Of a stretch of 64,000 nt of DNA, positions 1-8,853 are shown one piece after another. Under the pieces are notes generated by a model, which worked only from the letters and a program-made list of their open reading frames with translations, did no database searches and had not been told where the DNA came from. Both the position numbers and the translations under genes were made by a program. Source of the DNA: Rhodococcus sp. RD6.2 (GTDB taxonomy: Bacteria > Actinomycetota > Actinomycetes > Mycobacteriales > Mycobacteriaceae); assembly GCF_001040705.1 (NCBI RefSeq), contig NZ_CVQP01000005.1:661477-725476 (forward strand), written 5' to 3'. Each line of letters begins with the position of its first letter. Position 1 is the first letter of the stretch.

Positions 1-146
1 CACGACCAGCGTTCGCGGCGTGTCCGGTCCCGCGCTCGGTTGGGCGAATCCATGGTCTCCCTCACCGAATCGCCCGCAGCTGCAGAAGAAAGACGCGCCG
101 CGGCGATCTCCAGACCTTCGCTGATCGGTGTCAGCTCAACGACCAT
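1..146 (-). CDS. Partial CDS, N-terminal 48 codons of an unknown protein
   Basis: An open frame runs leftward off the window from an ATG whose first base is 146; no stop occurs before base 1. It overlaps the end of the Rv1733c-like gene by 16 nt, which suggests translational coupling. The visible part starts MVVELTPISEGLEIAAARLS and is alanine- and arginine-rich, probably helical, with no recognisable motif. No clear Shine-Dalgarno sequence precedes this ATG, so the start is uncertain. I do not recognise the family. Confidence 0.4.
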   Translation of the reverse strand, partial: MVVELTPISEGLEIAAARLSSAAAGDSVRETMDSPNRARDRTRRERWS

Positions 147-736
147 CCGGTGCTTCGATCTACGCGTTCCCATTCACGTTGCCACTGGCGCAGACGGATT
201 CTGTCGGTCAGCCAATGAAGCCCGAGGATGACAAGCCCGCACGTTGCCGAGCACAATGCCCAGGCACCGACCGTCACCCCGAGAGCAGCGGCTGCATTTT
301 CCGTACTCGAGCGAGGAGCTCCTGTGGGCGCTCCTGCGGGGTCGATCCAGATACTCACCGTCTGACCGGCCTTGTCCCCCACTTCGGCAGGAACCGGCCC
401 AGCATGCGCCACACCGTTCACCGACCACTGGGCGGGCGCCTGCTCAACGAAAGCTTGATTCGACATGGTGGTTCCGATCAACCTTTGAGGGGCGTCATCG
501 GTGAGCACTGCAGTGACTTGATGGACTTGCTCACGCTGGCTGTCCGCGATATCACTCAGGCGGCTGTAGGTACTCGTGCCCACAGCGCCGGCAACTGGGA
601 TCGACAGTGCCACAACACCCGCGATCACAAGAATCAGGACACCTTCGAGCCGATCACTGGGGCGCATGAGGGTGTTGGTGTTCCAGGGCCGAAGCCGCCA
701 CCAGCGGCCTGGAGCAGAGAAGGCGCTATCCGACAT
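131..736 (-). CDS. Rv1733c-like conserved membrane protein
   Basis: The product is 201 aa. Around residues 30-55 a hydrophobic segment (GVLILVIAGVVALSIPVAGAV) forms a first membrane helix, and around 150-175 a second (ALGVTVGAWALCSATCGLVI) is followed by a basic tail. An extracytoplasmic region lies between, containing VSIWIDPAG and QTV-type strands. This layout, two helices flanking a soluble domain, matches the actinobacterial Rv1733c family, a strong DosR-regulon latency antigen of unknown biochemical role. I chose the ATG at 736 because GGGGAG lies 7 nt upstream; an in-frame ATG nine codons earlier lacks this. It lies at the end of a minus-strand run below the Usp gene, fitting co-expression with dormancy genes. 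Confidence 0.75.
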   Translation of the reverse strand: MSDSAFSAPGRWWRLRPWNTNTLMRPSDRLEGVLILVIAGVVALSIPVAGAVGTSTYSRLSDIADSQREQVHQVTAVLTDDAPQRLIGTTMSNQAFVEQAPAQWSVNGVAHAGPVPAEVGDKAGQTVSIWIDPAGAPTGAPRSSTENAAAALGVTVGAWALCSATCGLVILGLHWLTDRIRLRQWQREWERVDRSTGWSLS

Positions 737-786
737 AGTGTTCTCCCCGGTCGAGCATCGCAACTATCTCGCGCCTCCGCTCCGGG

Positions 787-1074
787 CTATAGAGGCGTAA
801 GGTCCCGGATCGTCGTCCACCCGTCACTCAATCGAGAGCCGACAGTTCCCGCGGAACGGTCGCGCGGTTGGAGACCGAGGCCGAAATGCACGTCCGTGCC
901 GTCCAGACGCGGCGCATGTGACCAACCCTGTCCAGCGAGTACCGCGTGCATGAGTCTGTCCTCCACCCGAAGCTCGGCCGTCAGATGGTCAGCTCCGCGC
1001 CGGAGAGCGGTGGCTCCCGGTCGCCTGACCAGCGCTTTTCCAGGAGCGCGCCTTTGCTCGTGCTGCAGCCACAT
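787..1074 (-). CDS. Possible diverged Rv1738/DUF1876-type small protein
   Basis: This 95-codon frame sits between the Usp gene and the Rv1733c-like gene, in the same direction. Its second half (DVHFGLGLQPRDRSAGTV, then RLS and IRDL near the C-terminus) follows the pattern of the DUF1876 family seen clearly at 57875-58138 (VGIGLARRDPAD, then IGDELA and ALRDLA). The length is close to Rv1738 (94 aa). The match is loose, conserved IGDE residues are missing and no convincing ribosome site precedes the ATG. It may be a decayed copy or a chance frame. Confidence 0.28.
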   Translation of the reverse strand: MWLQHEQRRAPGKALVRRPGATALRRGADHLTAELRVEDRLMHAVLAGQGWSHAPRLDGTDVHFGLGLQPRDRSAGTVGSRLSDGWTTIRDLTPL

Positions 1075-1115
1075 GCTCGAGACCGGTGGCGACGAGTAGG
1101 CGGGTCGGAGACGCC

Positions 1116-2000
1116 TCAGTGCGCATGGACGATCAGCAACGGACGGGTGACGATGTGTAGGAGCGCCCGGCTTGTGGAGCCGAGCAGCAGGCTGGCGAAG
1201 CCGCCCCGGCCCCGACAACCGACGACCACCAGCTGTGCCTTGTCCGACAGCTCGGCCAGTTTCTGGGCGGGCCGGTCCTTGACGACGACCCGGGTGACTC
1301 GAACGCCCGGGAACTCCTCACACGAACCCGCCAGCCTCTCCGAGAGTTGGGCTTCTTCGCGCTCCTGGATCGACAACCAGTCGAGTCCGTGGTTGGCCGT
1401 GAGCAGGCTCGAGATGTTCGTGTCCGACCATGCGTGAAGCGCGACAAGTTCGGCCCCACGCAGAGACGCTTCGACGAATGCCTCCCGGAGTGCGGGCTCA
1501 CTGTTCCGTGTGCCGTCGACGCCGATCAGCACCGGGCCACCCTCGGTGCCTTCCGGGTCCACGAGCTCTCGGACTACCGCCACCGGACAGTCGGCGTGAG
1601 CTGCGACCGTCGCACTGACCGATCCGAGTAGGCCACCCGACACTTCACCGAGTCCGCGCGATCCGACCACCAACATCCGCGCGGCGTGCGCTCGTTCGAG
1701 CAGAATGCCACCTGGATGGCCCCACAGCAGCTCCGAATCGATCGTCAGCGGGTGGTTTGGCGCCTCCGCACGTGCCACCTCGATTGCCCGCGCCAGTCGG
1801 CGCCGCCCGAGGAGCTCGTGGTCATCGAAATACGCCGGCGGCAATCCCTCCGGGACGCCGTAGCTTCCGGCTATGAAGATCGTCGAGATCAGGTGCAGGG
1901 GTGCGGCGTGCCGAACTCCCGCCCGGGCTGCCCATCGGACTGCACAGTTCGAGAACTCGGACCCGTCAACTCCCACCACGATCGGACCGTTGGCGTCCAT
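1116..2000 (-). CDS. Universal stress protein, tandem Usp domains
   Basis: The product is 294 aa with two UspA domains, about residues 6-145 and 155-292. Each ends with the ATP-binding pattern G-x2-G-x9-G-S (VGSRGLG...LLGSVS and VGCRGRG...LLGSTS), and each begins with a VGVDG strand. This is the Rv2005c/Rv2623/Rv1996 type, which in M. tuberculosis binds ATP and belongs to the DosR regulon. It is one of three such proteins in the window (also 30820 and 56671). A perfect GGGAC-N4-GTCCC box lies about 83 nt upstream (2083-2096). It diverges from the alpha/beta hydrolase and heads a probable operon with the Rv1733c-like gene. Confidence 0.93.
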   Translation of the reverse strand: MDANGPIVVGVDGSEFSNCAVRWAARAGVRHAAPLHLISTIFIAGSYGVPEGLPPAYFDDHELLGRRRLARAIEVARAEAPNHPLTIDSELLWGHPGGILLERAHAARMLVVGSRGLGEVSGGLLGSVSATVAAHADCPVAVVRELVDPEGTEGGPVLIGVDGTRNSEPALREAFVEASLRGAELVALHAWSDTNISSLLTANHGLDWLSIQEREEAQLSERLAGSCEEFPGVRVTRVVVKDRPAQKLAELSDKAQLVVVGCRGRGGFASLLLGSTSRALLHIVTRPLLIVHAH

Positions 2001-2049
2001 CTCGCACTCCCCCGTTCAGGCAGAACGGCCTAACTCCAGTTGGGTACTG

Positions 2050-2194
2050 GGTCATCATCGCAACGCAGACGCGGGCCGCACAGGGACGAAGGTCCCCTCG
2101 TTCGGTTGCCATCGGTCGCCAGCCGGCAGCACGGTCAGCGGCTCGCCGCGGAGTCCGGACGGGCACCCGCCGATGGTGTACAGCCGAGAGGCGA
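2050..2194 (+). repeat. 145-bp inverted duplication, copy A
   Basis: These 145 bp recur in inverted orientation at 10286-10430 with only about ten differences by eye. The unit contains a perfect DosR-like palindrome near one third of its length. Here it lies between the divergent Usp and hydrolase genes and does not look coding. The two copies bracket 8.1 kb. Confidence 0.85.
2083..2096 (+). promoter_or_regulatory. Putative DosR box (perfect palindromic arms)
   Basis: GGGACGAAGGTCCC has perfect 5-bp inverted arms with a 4-nt spacer, matching the core GGGAC-N4-GTCCC of the mycobacterial DosR motif. It lies 83 nt upstream of the Usp start at 2000 and about 360 nt upstream of the hydrolase. The box is seen; binding is inferred. 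Confidence 0.7.
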
Positions 2195-2454
2195 CTTCAC
2201 ACGCCGCGACCTCGGTGACCCGATAGCGTGCAGCCGGAGTGCCCGCCCGACCCATCTGTGAGGCCTCGCCCCAGCTGGAATCGGGAAGGGCACAAAGTGG
2301 CTTCGTCGGCCCAATTGAAGGCACTCTGGCCCTGGTATCGCACGTCGGCGCAGGCGAACGATGTTCAGCGGGAAAGGGAGAAGCTAACGCCGTTCAAACC
2401 CGTCGGACAATGGCATCGACACTTCCGCCGATATCGGATGACGAGGCAGCACAA

Positions 2455-3159
2455 ATGATTCAACGCACCAACCCTCGTCGGATCCCAACGCCGGTGACAC
2501 CCTCCGTGGATATGCCGCACGGCCTCGACAAAGACGTCGCGATACAGACCGAGGACGCCTGGCTCCCCGGACACCTGGCAGTACCAGTGGAATCGGACGC
2601 AGTCGTGGTGTTCGTACACGGCAGCGGCAGCAGCAGGCACAGCCCGCGCAACCGATATGTCGCGCGCACGCTGAACAAAGCGGGGATCGCAACCCTGTTG
2701 ATCGACCTTCTCACCCCGAGTGAAGAAGCTGATCGACACTGCGTCTTCGACGTCTCGCTGCTTGCGCGCCGACTCTTCGACGTCACTGAATGGCTGCGGT
2801 GCCAACCCGAGACGGCCACCGCGCAGATCGGCTACTTCGGCGCGAGTACCGGTGCCGGCGCTGCACTCTGGGCTGCCGCCAACCCTGCTGCCGGGCCATT
2901 TGCCGTCGTCTCGCGCGGAGGGCGTCCAGACCTCGCTGCCGCCAGGCTCAGCCAAGTCACCTGCCCAACGCTGCTCATCGTCGGCGGCCGCGACGAGGCC
3001 GTCATCGCGCTCAACCGCCGAGCACTTGACAGACTTCGGTGCAAACGCCAACTCACGATCGTCGAAGGAGCGAGCCATCTCTTCGAAGAACCTGGGACGC
3101 TCGAGGAAGTGGCCCTACTGGCCTGTGACTGGTTCACCACCCACATGGCTGCCGCCTGA
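2455..3159 (+). CDS. Alpha/beta hydrolase, dienelactone hydrolase-like
   Basis: The 234-aa product has an alpha/beta-hydrolase fold: an oxyanion-type strand VVFVHGSGSS (about residues 42-52), a nucleophile elbow GASTG (Ser near 127), an acid GGRDEAV and a C-terminal histidine in GASHLFEE. This subfamily often accompanies, or is fused to, the phosphoribosyltransferase domain that occurs in the next gene (compare Rv0571c). Substrate unknown. The start is uncertain: ATG 2455 has GAGG 8 nt upstream, while an in-frame ATG at 2410 would add 15 residues. It is convergent with the phosphoribosyltransferase gene across a 226-bp gap in which I see no gene. Confidence 0.85.
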   Translation: MIQRTNPRRIPTPVTPSVDMPHGLDKDVAIQTEDAWLPGHLAVPVESDAVVVFVHGSGSSRHSPRNRYVARTLNKAGIATLLIDLLTPSEEADRHCVFDVSLLARRLFDVTEWLRCQPETATAQIGYFGASTGAGAALWAAANPAAGPFAVVSRGGRPDLAAARLSQVTCPTLLIVGGRDEAVIALNRRALDRLRCKRQLTIVEGASHLFEEPGTLEEVALLACDWFTTHMAAA

Positions 3160-3385
3160 CCTCCGACCAGTGCGCCTGCAGTCACCCGACAATCGGCCGG
3201 TGATCGCGGACACTTGTGCGTCCTGTGCATCGCTGGGGTTGATCGAGCGGGCGACCGGCGGAGAACGGCAGCCGCTTTCATGGCCCCACAGGCTGCCCTT
3301 GTAGATCAAGTCGACCCGAGCGCTGAACGACAGCGTCATGGCCGACCGGGAAACAGGGGCGCAGGAGAACTTTGGGTCGCTGTGC

Positions 3386-5428
3386 TCAGAGGGCGGAGGG
3401 ATACGTCTCGGGTCGTTCACCGTCGATCCAGATGCTCGTACGATCGAGCGGTTCGAGCGCACTGGTCGAGTCGACATGGATGACGGCATCGAACTGCTCG
3501 GCCACCCGGGCGTGGAAGTAGTGGCTCTGTCGCTCGGTCGCGGGAAGGTAGACCACGCCTATCGCCCGCTCCAGCCGCGCCGTACGCAGGGTGTCGGCGA
3601 CGGCGTCGTCGTCCGTGGTACGAACGAGAAAGGATCCTGTGCCGACCTCGTGGAATAGCGCCTCGACACTGCCCGGCAGTGCGGCACGGACCACCTTCCG
3701 TTCCGCGACTCCTCCCCACTCGCTCGCCGCGGTCACGGTGCCGTGGTGAGTGGTGAATCCGACGAGACGGCAATCGTCCCGATGACGCTGACGGACCAGG
3801 TGTCCGACCGTGATCTCTCCGTGCGCACCGGGTTCGGTCGCATCCGCATCGCCTACGTGGGAATTGTGCGCCCACACCACCACGCGAGACGGCTTCCCGC
3901 GCCTGCGGTCCAGGTGCGCGACCAGGGCGTCGAGGGTGTCGCTCATGTGCTGGTCGCGCAAGTTCCAGGAGTGCACCCGGCTCTGGAACATCGCCCGGTA
4001 GTACTCCTCCGCGTCACGGACGCTGTGTGCATTCCGTTCGGCGTAGAAGCGCTCGTCCTCCGCGTCGTTCCCGTCGCTGCGGATGTAGTCGACGGCGTGG
4101 CGTTGCAGTTCCAGCAGTTGCTCGACGACCTGCTGTTCGCAGGACTCGCCGACGCCGAACGCGGCATCGTAGCCGTATGCCTGCCCGTCATCGCCGAACA
4201 CCTGGTCGAAGCACGCGTAGCGTTTCCGCGCACGGCGGGCTGCGTCAGGATCGACCCCGTCCAGGTAGCTCACGACCTCATGCATCGACCGGTGCAGGCT
4301 GTAGAGATCGAGCCCGTAGAACCCGACCGGGGGTTGGTCACCACCGTTGCACTCGTTGTGTTGGCGTAGCCAGGCCACGAAGTCGAGCATGACCGTGTTG
4401 CGCCACATCCACGCAGGGAAGCGCTCGAACCCTCGCATCGACTCCTCCGCCGAGGTGTCCATGCCACGACCGTGAACGTAGCGGTTGATGCGATACGCGT
4501 CGGGCCAGTCGGCCTCGGCGGCAACCGCCGCGAACCCCAATTCCTCGATGAGGGTTCGGGTGATCTCCGCGCGTGCGGCGTAGAACTCCTGGGTGCCGTG
4601 CGAGCTCTCGCCGATCAGCACGATGCGTGCGTCACCGACGAGATCGAGGAGGTCTTCGCGGGAGGGAACTCCGCCGGGTGCATCGCTGCACGCGCTGCGG
4701 ACGATGGCCGCTGTGGATGTCGTCACGTGCGTGCCTACGCCGGTGACCCGACCGACCGTAGGGGTGTGCAATAGCGTTTGCACCTCGTCGTCGGCCACTT
4801 CGCCGAAGTCCCAGAAGGAGGAACCTACGGCTCGGAATGGGAAGGGCATGGTTGCGCAGATGACGTCGTCCACCATCGCACCGAGTTCCCGACATGTCGA
4901 TTCGGGTGCCGCCGGAACCGCCACGACGATCTGGGCTGGCTCCTGACGCCGCAGGGCGTCTATGGCGGCGAACATGCTGGCGCCGGTCGCGAGACCGTCG
5001 TCCGCGACGATGACGACCTTGCCTGCGACATCGACCGGGGGCCTGCCCCCGCGGTAAGCGGCTTCTCGGCGCTCCAGTTCGCGTGCTTCCCTCTCGACGA
5101 CCTCACGCAACTGGTCCGGCGTGATGCCGAGATCGCGCAGGGTGTCGTCGTTGACGACGAGTGAGCCACCGCTGGCCAGCGCGCCCATGGCAAACTCTTC
5201 GTGCCCGGGCACGCCGAGCTTGCGGACCACGAAGGTGTCGAGCGGGACGTCCAGTGCTGCTGCGATCTCCCACGCGACCGGGACCCCTCCGCGAGCGAGG
5301 CCGAGCACAACAACACGGCGGTTGTTTCGATAGGCGTCGAGCAGTTCCGCGAGCGCCCGTCCCGCCTCTCGCCGGTCCCCGAAGATGCGTCCCGGTCGTT
5401 GCGCCGGAGTTTTCGTCACGCCACTCAT
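3386..5428 (-). CDS. Phosphoribosyltransferase-erythromycin esterase fusion, Rv2030c-like
   Basis: The 680-aa product, almost the same length as M. tuberculosis Rv2030c (681), joins two enzymes. Residues about 15-210 are a type I phosphoribosyltransferase with the PRPP loop ADDGLATGA (142-150). Residues about 260-670 are an erythromycin-esterase-like domain with the signature [12 protein letters not shown] (272-283). The reaction is unknown; Rv2030c is a DosR-regulon gene next to hspX. I chose ATG 5428 because GAAAGG lies upstream and the length then fits the family; the longer open frame to 5794 reads through low-complexity sequence. A possible DosR-like box (5685-5698) is 257 nt upstream. 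Confidence 0.9.
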   Translation of the reverse strand: MSGVTKTPAQRPGRIFGDRREAGRALAELLDAYRNNRRVVVLGLARGGVPVAWEIAAALDVPLDTFVVRKLGVPGHEEFAMGALASGGSLVVNDDTLRDLGITPDQLREVVEREARELERREAAYRGGRPPVDVAGKVVIVADDGLATGASMFAAIDALRRQEPAQIVVAVPAAPESTCRELGAMVDDVICATMPFPFRAVGSSFWDFGEVADDEVQTLLHTPTVGRVTGVGTHVTTSTAAIVRSACSDAPGGVPSREDLLDLVGDARIVLIGESSHGTQEFYAARAEITRTLIEELGFAAVAAEADWPDAYRINRYVHGRGMDTSAEESMRGFERFPAWMWRNTVMLDFVAWLRQHNECNGGDQPPVGFYGLDLYSLHRSMHEVVSYLDGVDPDAARRARKRYACFDQVFGDDGQAYGYDAAFGVGESCEQQVVEQLLELQRHAVDYIRSDGNDAEDERFYAERNAHSVRDAEEYYRAMFQSRVHSWNLRDQHMSDTLDALVAHLDRRRGKPSRVVVWAHNSHVGDADATEPGAHGEITVGHLVRQRHRDDCRLVGFTTHHGTVTAASEWGGVAERKVVRAALPGSVEALFHEVGTGSFLVRTTDDDAVADTLRTARLERAIGVVYLPATERQSHYFHARVAEQFDAVIHVDSTSALEPLDRTSIWIDGERPETYPSAL

Positions 5429-6357
5429 GGGATCGGCCCTTTCTTGTCGGCTGAAGCCCGGTCGATGGGCCCTCAAGAGCCGCTGGTCATGGATCGGCGG
5501 GTGTCCGACGGGAACGGCGAACCCCACCTTTCGACGACCCAGCAGCAGTCCCAGGCTCCGCCGATCCCGCACGAGGGTCCAACCAAGACGGAAACGCTGA
5601 CGGCGGTCACGACACGTCCAACCTCCACCTGACAGCCTGGCTGAGGGATACACCCAGCTTTGCGAAACAAACGGATCAATTCCAGGGTCCGAAGTCACCG
5701 AACGGGGAGGACTCAGGCGTTGCACCCGCCGAGCGCGTGGGCCACAGCGATGACGACGACAGCGGCGACCAAACCGACAGTGGGCGGCCCTCATTCAATG
5801 GACTGAGAGCACGATTTCCATGTGCTGCGTGTTCCCCAGGATTCACTTCGTCGGCAGGCCCGTCCCAAACGATGATCCTCGCCATCGTGACGTTGTCGAG
5901 CAGCACTGCGGCAGTCACATCTGCTGTTCGGCCACCTCTGAGCACATCTTCGGGCCAACGCTGATCGAACCTGTCGCAGGACTCGGAACCAAACACCGCC
6001 CGAGCGTCGAGGCCGGATCTTCGGGCCGAAGTCCTCCACAGCGTGTGACCGCGGACTCTACAGATTAAGTTCACTGCCCTGGTTGACTGGCCTATGGTCC
6101 AACTTCCCGTGTTGCGGCTGCGCAACCCCCTTTCTCGATGTCGTCGGCCGAACATTCGAAATTTGAGGGTCGCCATGCCGATTCACCGGAACAGTGAGCA
6201 CGCCCGTCCGCGACTTCGGTCGCCGTCCGCGCGAGAGACACAGGGCGAACACGTCCAGGGATTCTCGACCACTCCGGACACGAACCGAGTTCCACTGCAA
6301 AGGAATGCTTTTGACCCCATCATGGTCTCGTGTCGAGGGGTCCCTGAGGGCAGGGGT
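5429..6357. other. 929-bp intergenic region, no convincing gene
   Basis: Nothing here looks like a real gene. The longest frames (5676-6176 minus, and the extension of the plus frame upstream of 6358) are rich in Arg and Ser without conserved patterns. A short minus-strand stretch about 5707-5780 encodes a hydrophobic run but follows directly on a stop and has no start. The region must hold two divergent promoters; a possible DosR-like box lies at 5685-5698. Confidence 0.5.
5685..5698 (+). promoter_or_regulatory. Possible DosR-like box
   Basis: GGGTCCGAAGTCAC keeps the 5-4-5 spacing with two differences from GGGAC-N4-GTCCC, and shares the GTCAC arm with boxes at 25713, 30767 and 59118. It lies far (257 nt) from the Rv2030c-like start, so support is weak. 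Confidence 0.32.
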
Positions 6358-7569
6358 ATGTCTACGCTGCTACGACGGCGGGTGTCATCGATCGCTGCGG
6401 CCACGCTGGCGTCAAGCGTGCTACTAGGGTCGCCCTCGGCGATCGGGGCGCCTGTCGAGGTGTCGTTCATCGAAGCCTGCCGAGCGTCGTCCATCATCGA
6501 TATCGACGACCTCGGAGCGGACACTGTCACCGTCGAAGGGCCGGCCATCGTCGAACCCGGACAGCGGTTCACCTATCGAATCCAGACCGGTCCGCGGTCG
6601 TATCCGTCCACGAGTTCGGGCGCGACCACGGTCAACCTCTCCCGCCTGAAGAACGACTTCGAGATCCCGGCCAATGCCGTGTTCATCGGCGCCACGATCG
6701 TGCCCGGCACCGGCTTCAATCTCGACAACGTCGCACCGAACGTGCTGCGTGTCGACGACAACGGTGTCGTCGACAACGTCTCTGGTCGCGTTCTACGGCT
6801 GTCCGGGAACAACGAGGTGATCGGCAACAGCCCATCGTCGAGCACCGACACCGAGGGTGGCATCCGGGTTCCGAAGAACTCCAAGAATCTCGACGGCTCG
6901 ACCAACCCCAATGGGGACACCTGGTTTCAGATGCCCGCCGTCGAGGTCACGATGACCGCCGGCGGGTCCGGGGTGATCACACCGAAGCTCAGGACCGCCG
7001 GCGCCGCCGGCGAGTTCGACAATGACGCGAACTTCAACACCTCACTGGCCAAGGCATCGATGTTCGGAACCCAGTGGGCCGCGACCCGGTGTTCGGCGAG
7101 GGACACGATCAGCGCTCCGCTGAACGCAGGGGCGGGCCCCGTGGGGACCGTCACCATTTCGAACCCGAACGATGTGAAGACGTCAACGGTGCTGTCCGTG
7201 CCGGAGTCGGCGCCCACGGGGACACCGATCATCCTGTCCGCCACCGTCTCCCCCGCGCCCGGTGGCGGAAGCGTGCAGTTCCAGGCGGACGGTGTCGATC
7301 TGGGCGCCCCGGTGGGGATGGTCGACGGCAGGGCTTCGGTGTCGCACAGCTTCACCGGTGTCGGTGGACACACGGTCGCCGCGGTCTACTCGGGCGCTCT
7401 CGGGGCTACCGCGTCGACGTCGGAGATACACACCGTTTCGGTGACGCGAGCGGTCTCGGGCGAGCCGAGCGTGAACCGGACCCCGAAGACCGCGTTCGTG
7501 CTCGCCGCCGGCGTCATCGCGGTCGCTGCACTACTCGTGGTCGGGCGGTCCCGGTTACGCAGGAAGTGA
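6358..7569 (+). CDS. Secreted Ig-like repeat protein with C-terminal membrane anchor
   Basis: The 403-aa product begins with a signal peptide: RRR, then a hydrophobic run ending at SAIGAP near residue 31. A beta-rich region follows (about 35-265) that I do not recognise, then a bacterial Ig-like domain (about 280-365) with STVLSVPESAPTGTPI, GGGSVQFQADG and GHTVAAVYSG. The C-terminus has a membrane helix (AFVLAAGVIAVAALLVVG) and a basic tail RSRLRRK. This looks like a surface-anchored protein, although there is no LPXTG motif, only RTPKT before the helix. ATG 6358 is preceded by GAGGG 7 nt upstream. It stands alone; a link to the dormancy genes is not evident. Confidence 0.82.
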   Translation: MSTLLRRRVSSIAAATLASSVLLGSPSAIGAPVEVSFIEACRASSIIDIDDLGADTVTVEGPAIVEPGQRFTYRIQTGPRSYPSTSSGATTVNLSRLKNDFEIPANAVFIGATIVPGTGFNLDNVAPNVLRVDDNGVVDNVSGRVLRLSGNNEVIGNSPSSSTDTEGGIRVPKNSKNLDGSTNPNGDTWFQMPAVEVTMTAGGSGVITPKLRTAGAAGEFDNDANFNTSLAKASMFGTQWAATRCSARDTISAPLNAGAGPVGTVTISNPNDVKTSTVLSVPESAPTGTPIILSATVSPAPGGGSVQFQADGVDLGAPVGMVDGRASVSHSFTGVGGHTVAAVYSGALGATASTSEIHTVSVTRAVSGEPSVNRTPKTAFVLAAGVIAVAALLVVGRSRLRRK

Positions 7570-7592
7570 GAGTCCGCCACTCACCGCCCGGT

Positions 7593-7637
7593 CCGTCGTC
7601 ACCTCGGTCACACCGGCCCGTCGTCACCTCGGTCACA
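7593..7637. repeat. Two tandem 20-bp copies between convergent genes
   Basis: The 20-mer CCGTCGTCACCTCGGTCACA occurs at 7593-7612 and again, identically, at 7618-7637, a 25-nt period. The second copy contains the stop codon of the esterase gene. It may be a slippage duplication in the short gap between the convergent genes. Confidence 0.7.
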
Positions 7638-8853
7638 GGCGTCGTGCGATCGACTGGGCCTGTGCACCCAGTCGCATCATCCGCAGGTCGGTCAGCGGGG
7701 TGAGCGCGTTGCCCATCCGGTTTGTCACGAAGGCAAGTGCCAGACCGGACTCCGTGTCGGCGAATGCGCCGGAGCCGCCGAGTCCGTAGTGGCCGAAGGC
7801 ATGTCCGTACTGCGTCCGGCTGGCCACAAGGGCAGAGTGATAGCCGAGCCGCCAGTTCATGCGGATCCCGAGGACGTAGTCGCGGTCGGTGGTCTGCACC
7901 TCGCTCATCTGCGCGACGGTTTCCGGTCGCAGGAATCGGATTCCCTCGACGCTGCCGGAGTTGGCGAGGGCCCCATACATCTTGGCGAGCGCTCGAGCAT
8001 TGAAGACCCCGTTCCATCCCGGCATCGCGACGTCGTGGATCGCCGGGTTGCGCACAAGTTCGTCGAATCCCTGTGGCATTCCGGCGTCGGCGACGCCCCT
8101 GAGCCCAGGTATCCGGGAAAGCGCGAACGAGGTCGTCTCCCAAGGCAGCAGCCGGAACGGAGTGATCCGCGGGAACGACTTGGCGATCCGGTGTCGCTCC
8201 TCCGGGGGTACGACGAACCAGAACTCGGGGACGCCTAGTGGCTCGGCGATCTCGGTGCGCACCAGCTCGGCGAACGGCGTGCCGGTGGCGCGCGTGGCCA
8301 GCTCCGCGACCAGGGTGCCGTAGGTGACCGCGTGATAGCCGGGCATGCGCGGGCTGCGGGCATCCGGCGCGCTGGCGGCGAGCGCGGCGGTGACGGCGGC
8401 GTGATCCATCAGCCCCAGCGGACCGCGAACCAGACCCCGCACGCGGTGCAGCCCGGCTCTGTGGCTCATCAGTCCCCGAATCGTGATGCCTTCCTTGCCT
8501 GCGGCGGCGAACTCGGGCCAGTACTGTGCGACGGGGGCGTCGTATTCGATAACCCCTCGCTCCGCGAGACGGTGCAGGACGGTGCTCGCGACACCCTTAC
8601 CCGTCGAAAATGACAATGCAACGGTGTCCATCTGCCATCGGTCGACCGGTGTCGCCCACCCGGCCCACACATCGAGCACCGGCTCACCATGCAGATAGAC
8701 GGCGAGGGCTCCGCCACCGTCCTGAGTGCGGTGGAACAGGTCGAAGAACTGGGAGGCCAGCGTTCGAAATCCGGTGTCAATGCGCATCACGCCTGTTACG
8801 AGCGGCGGCGTGGGCACCGGATCGAGATCGGGTTTTCGAGCCGGGTCGTTCAT
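7633..8853 (-). CDS. Beta-lactamase-fold serine esterase (class C-like hydrolase)
   Basis: The 406-aa product belongs to the beta-lactamase/penicillin-binding-protein-like esterase family (LipL/LipE type in mycobacteria). The S-x-x-K motif is seen as SFSTGKG (about residues 80-86), followed by the conserved IRGLMSHRAGL region (about 125-135) and a C-terminal FGHYGLGGSGAFAD segment (about 355-368) that stands in for the usual third motif. No signal peptide is visible, so it is probably intracellular. ATG 8853 overlaps the WS/DGAT stop (ATGA), with GGAAGG upstream, so the two are translationally coupled. A lipid or wax-ester role is plausible from that coupling but not shown. Confidence 0.85.
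   Translation of the reverse strand: MNDPARKPDLDPVPTPPLVTGVMRIDTGFRTLASQFFDLFHRTQDGGGALAVYLHGEPVLDVWAGWATPVDRWQMDTVALSFSTGKGVASTVLHRLAERGVIEYDAPVAQYWPEFAAAGKEGITIRGLMSHRAGLHRVRGLVRGPLGLMDHAAVTAALAASAPDARSPRMPGYHAVTYGTLVAELATRATGTPFAELVRTEIAEPLGVPEFWFVVPPEERHRIAKSFPRITPFRLLPWETTSFALSRIPGLRGVADAGMPQGFDELVRNPAIHDVAMPGWNGVFNARALAKMYGALANSGSVEGIRFLRPETVAQMSEVQTTDRDYVLGIRMNWRLGYHSALVASRTQYGHAFGHYGLGGSGAFADTESGLALAFVTNRMGNALTPLTDLRMMRLGAQAQSIARRL

Noticed and set aside
5676-6176. 166-codon minus-strand frame in the 5.4-6.4 kb gap
   Set aside because: No ribosome site, no conserved pattern, mixed composition; treated as non-coding.
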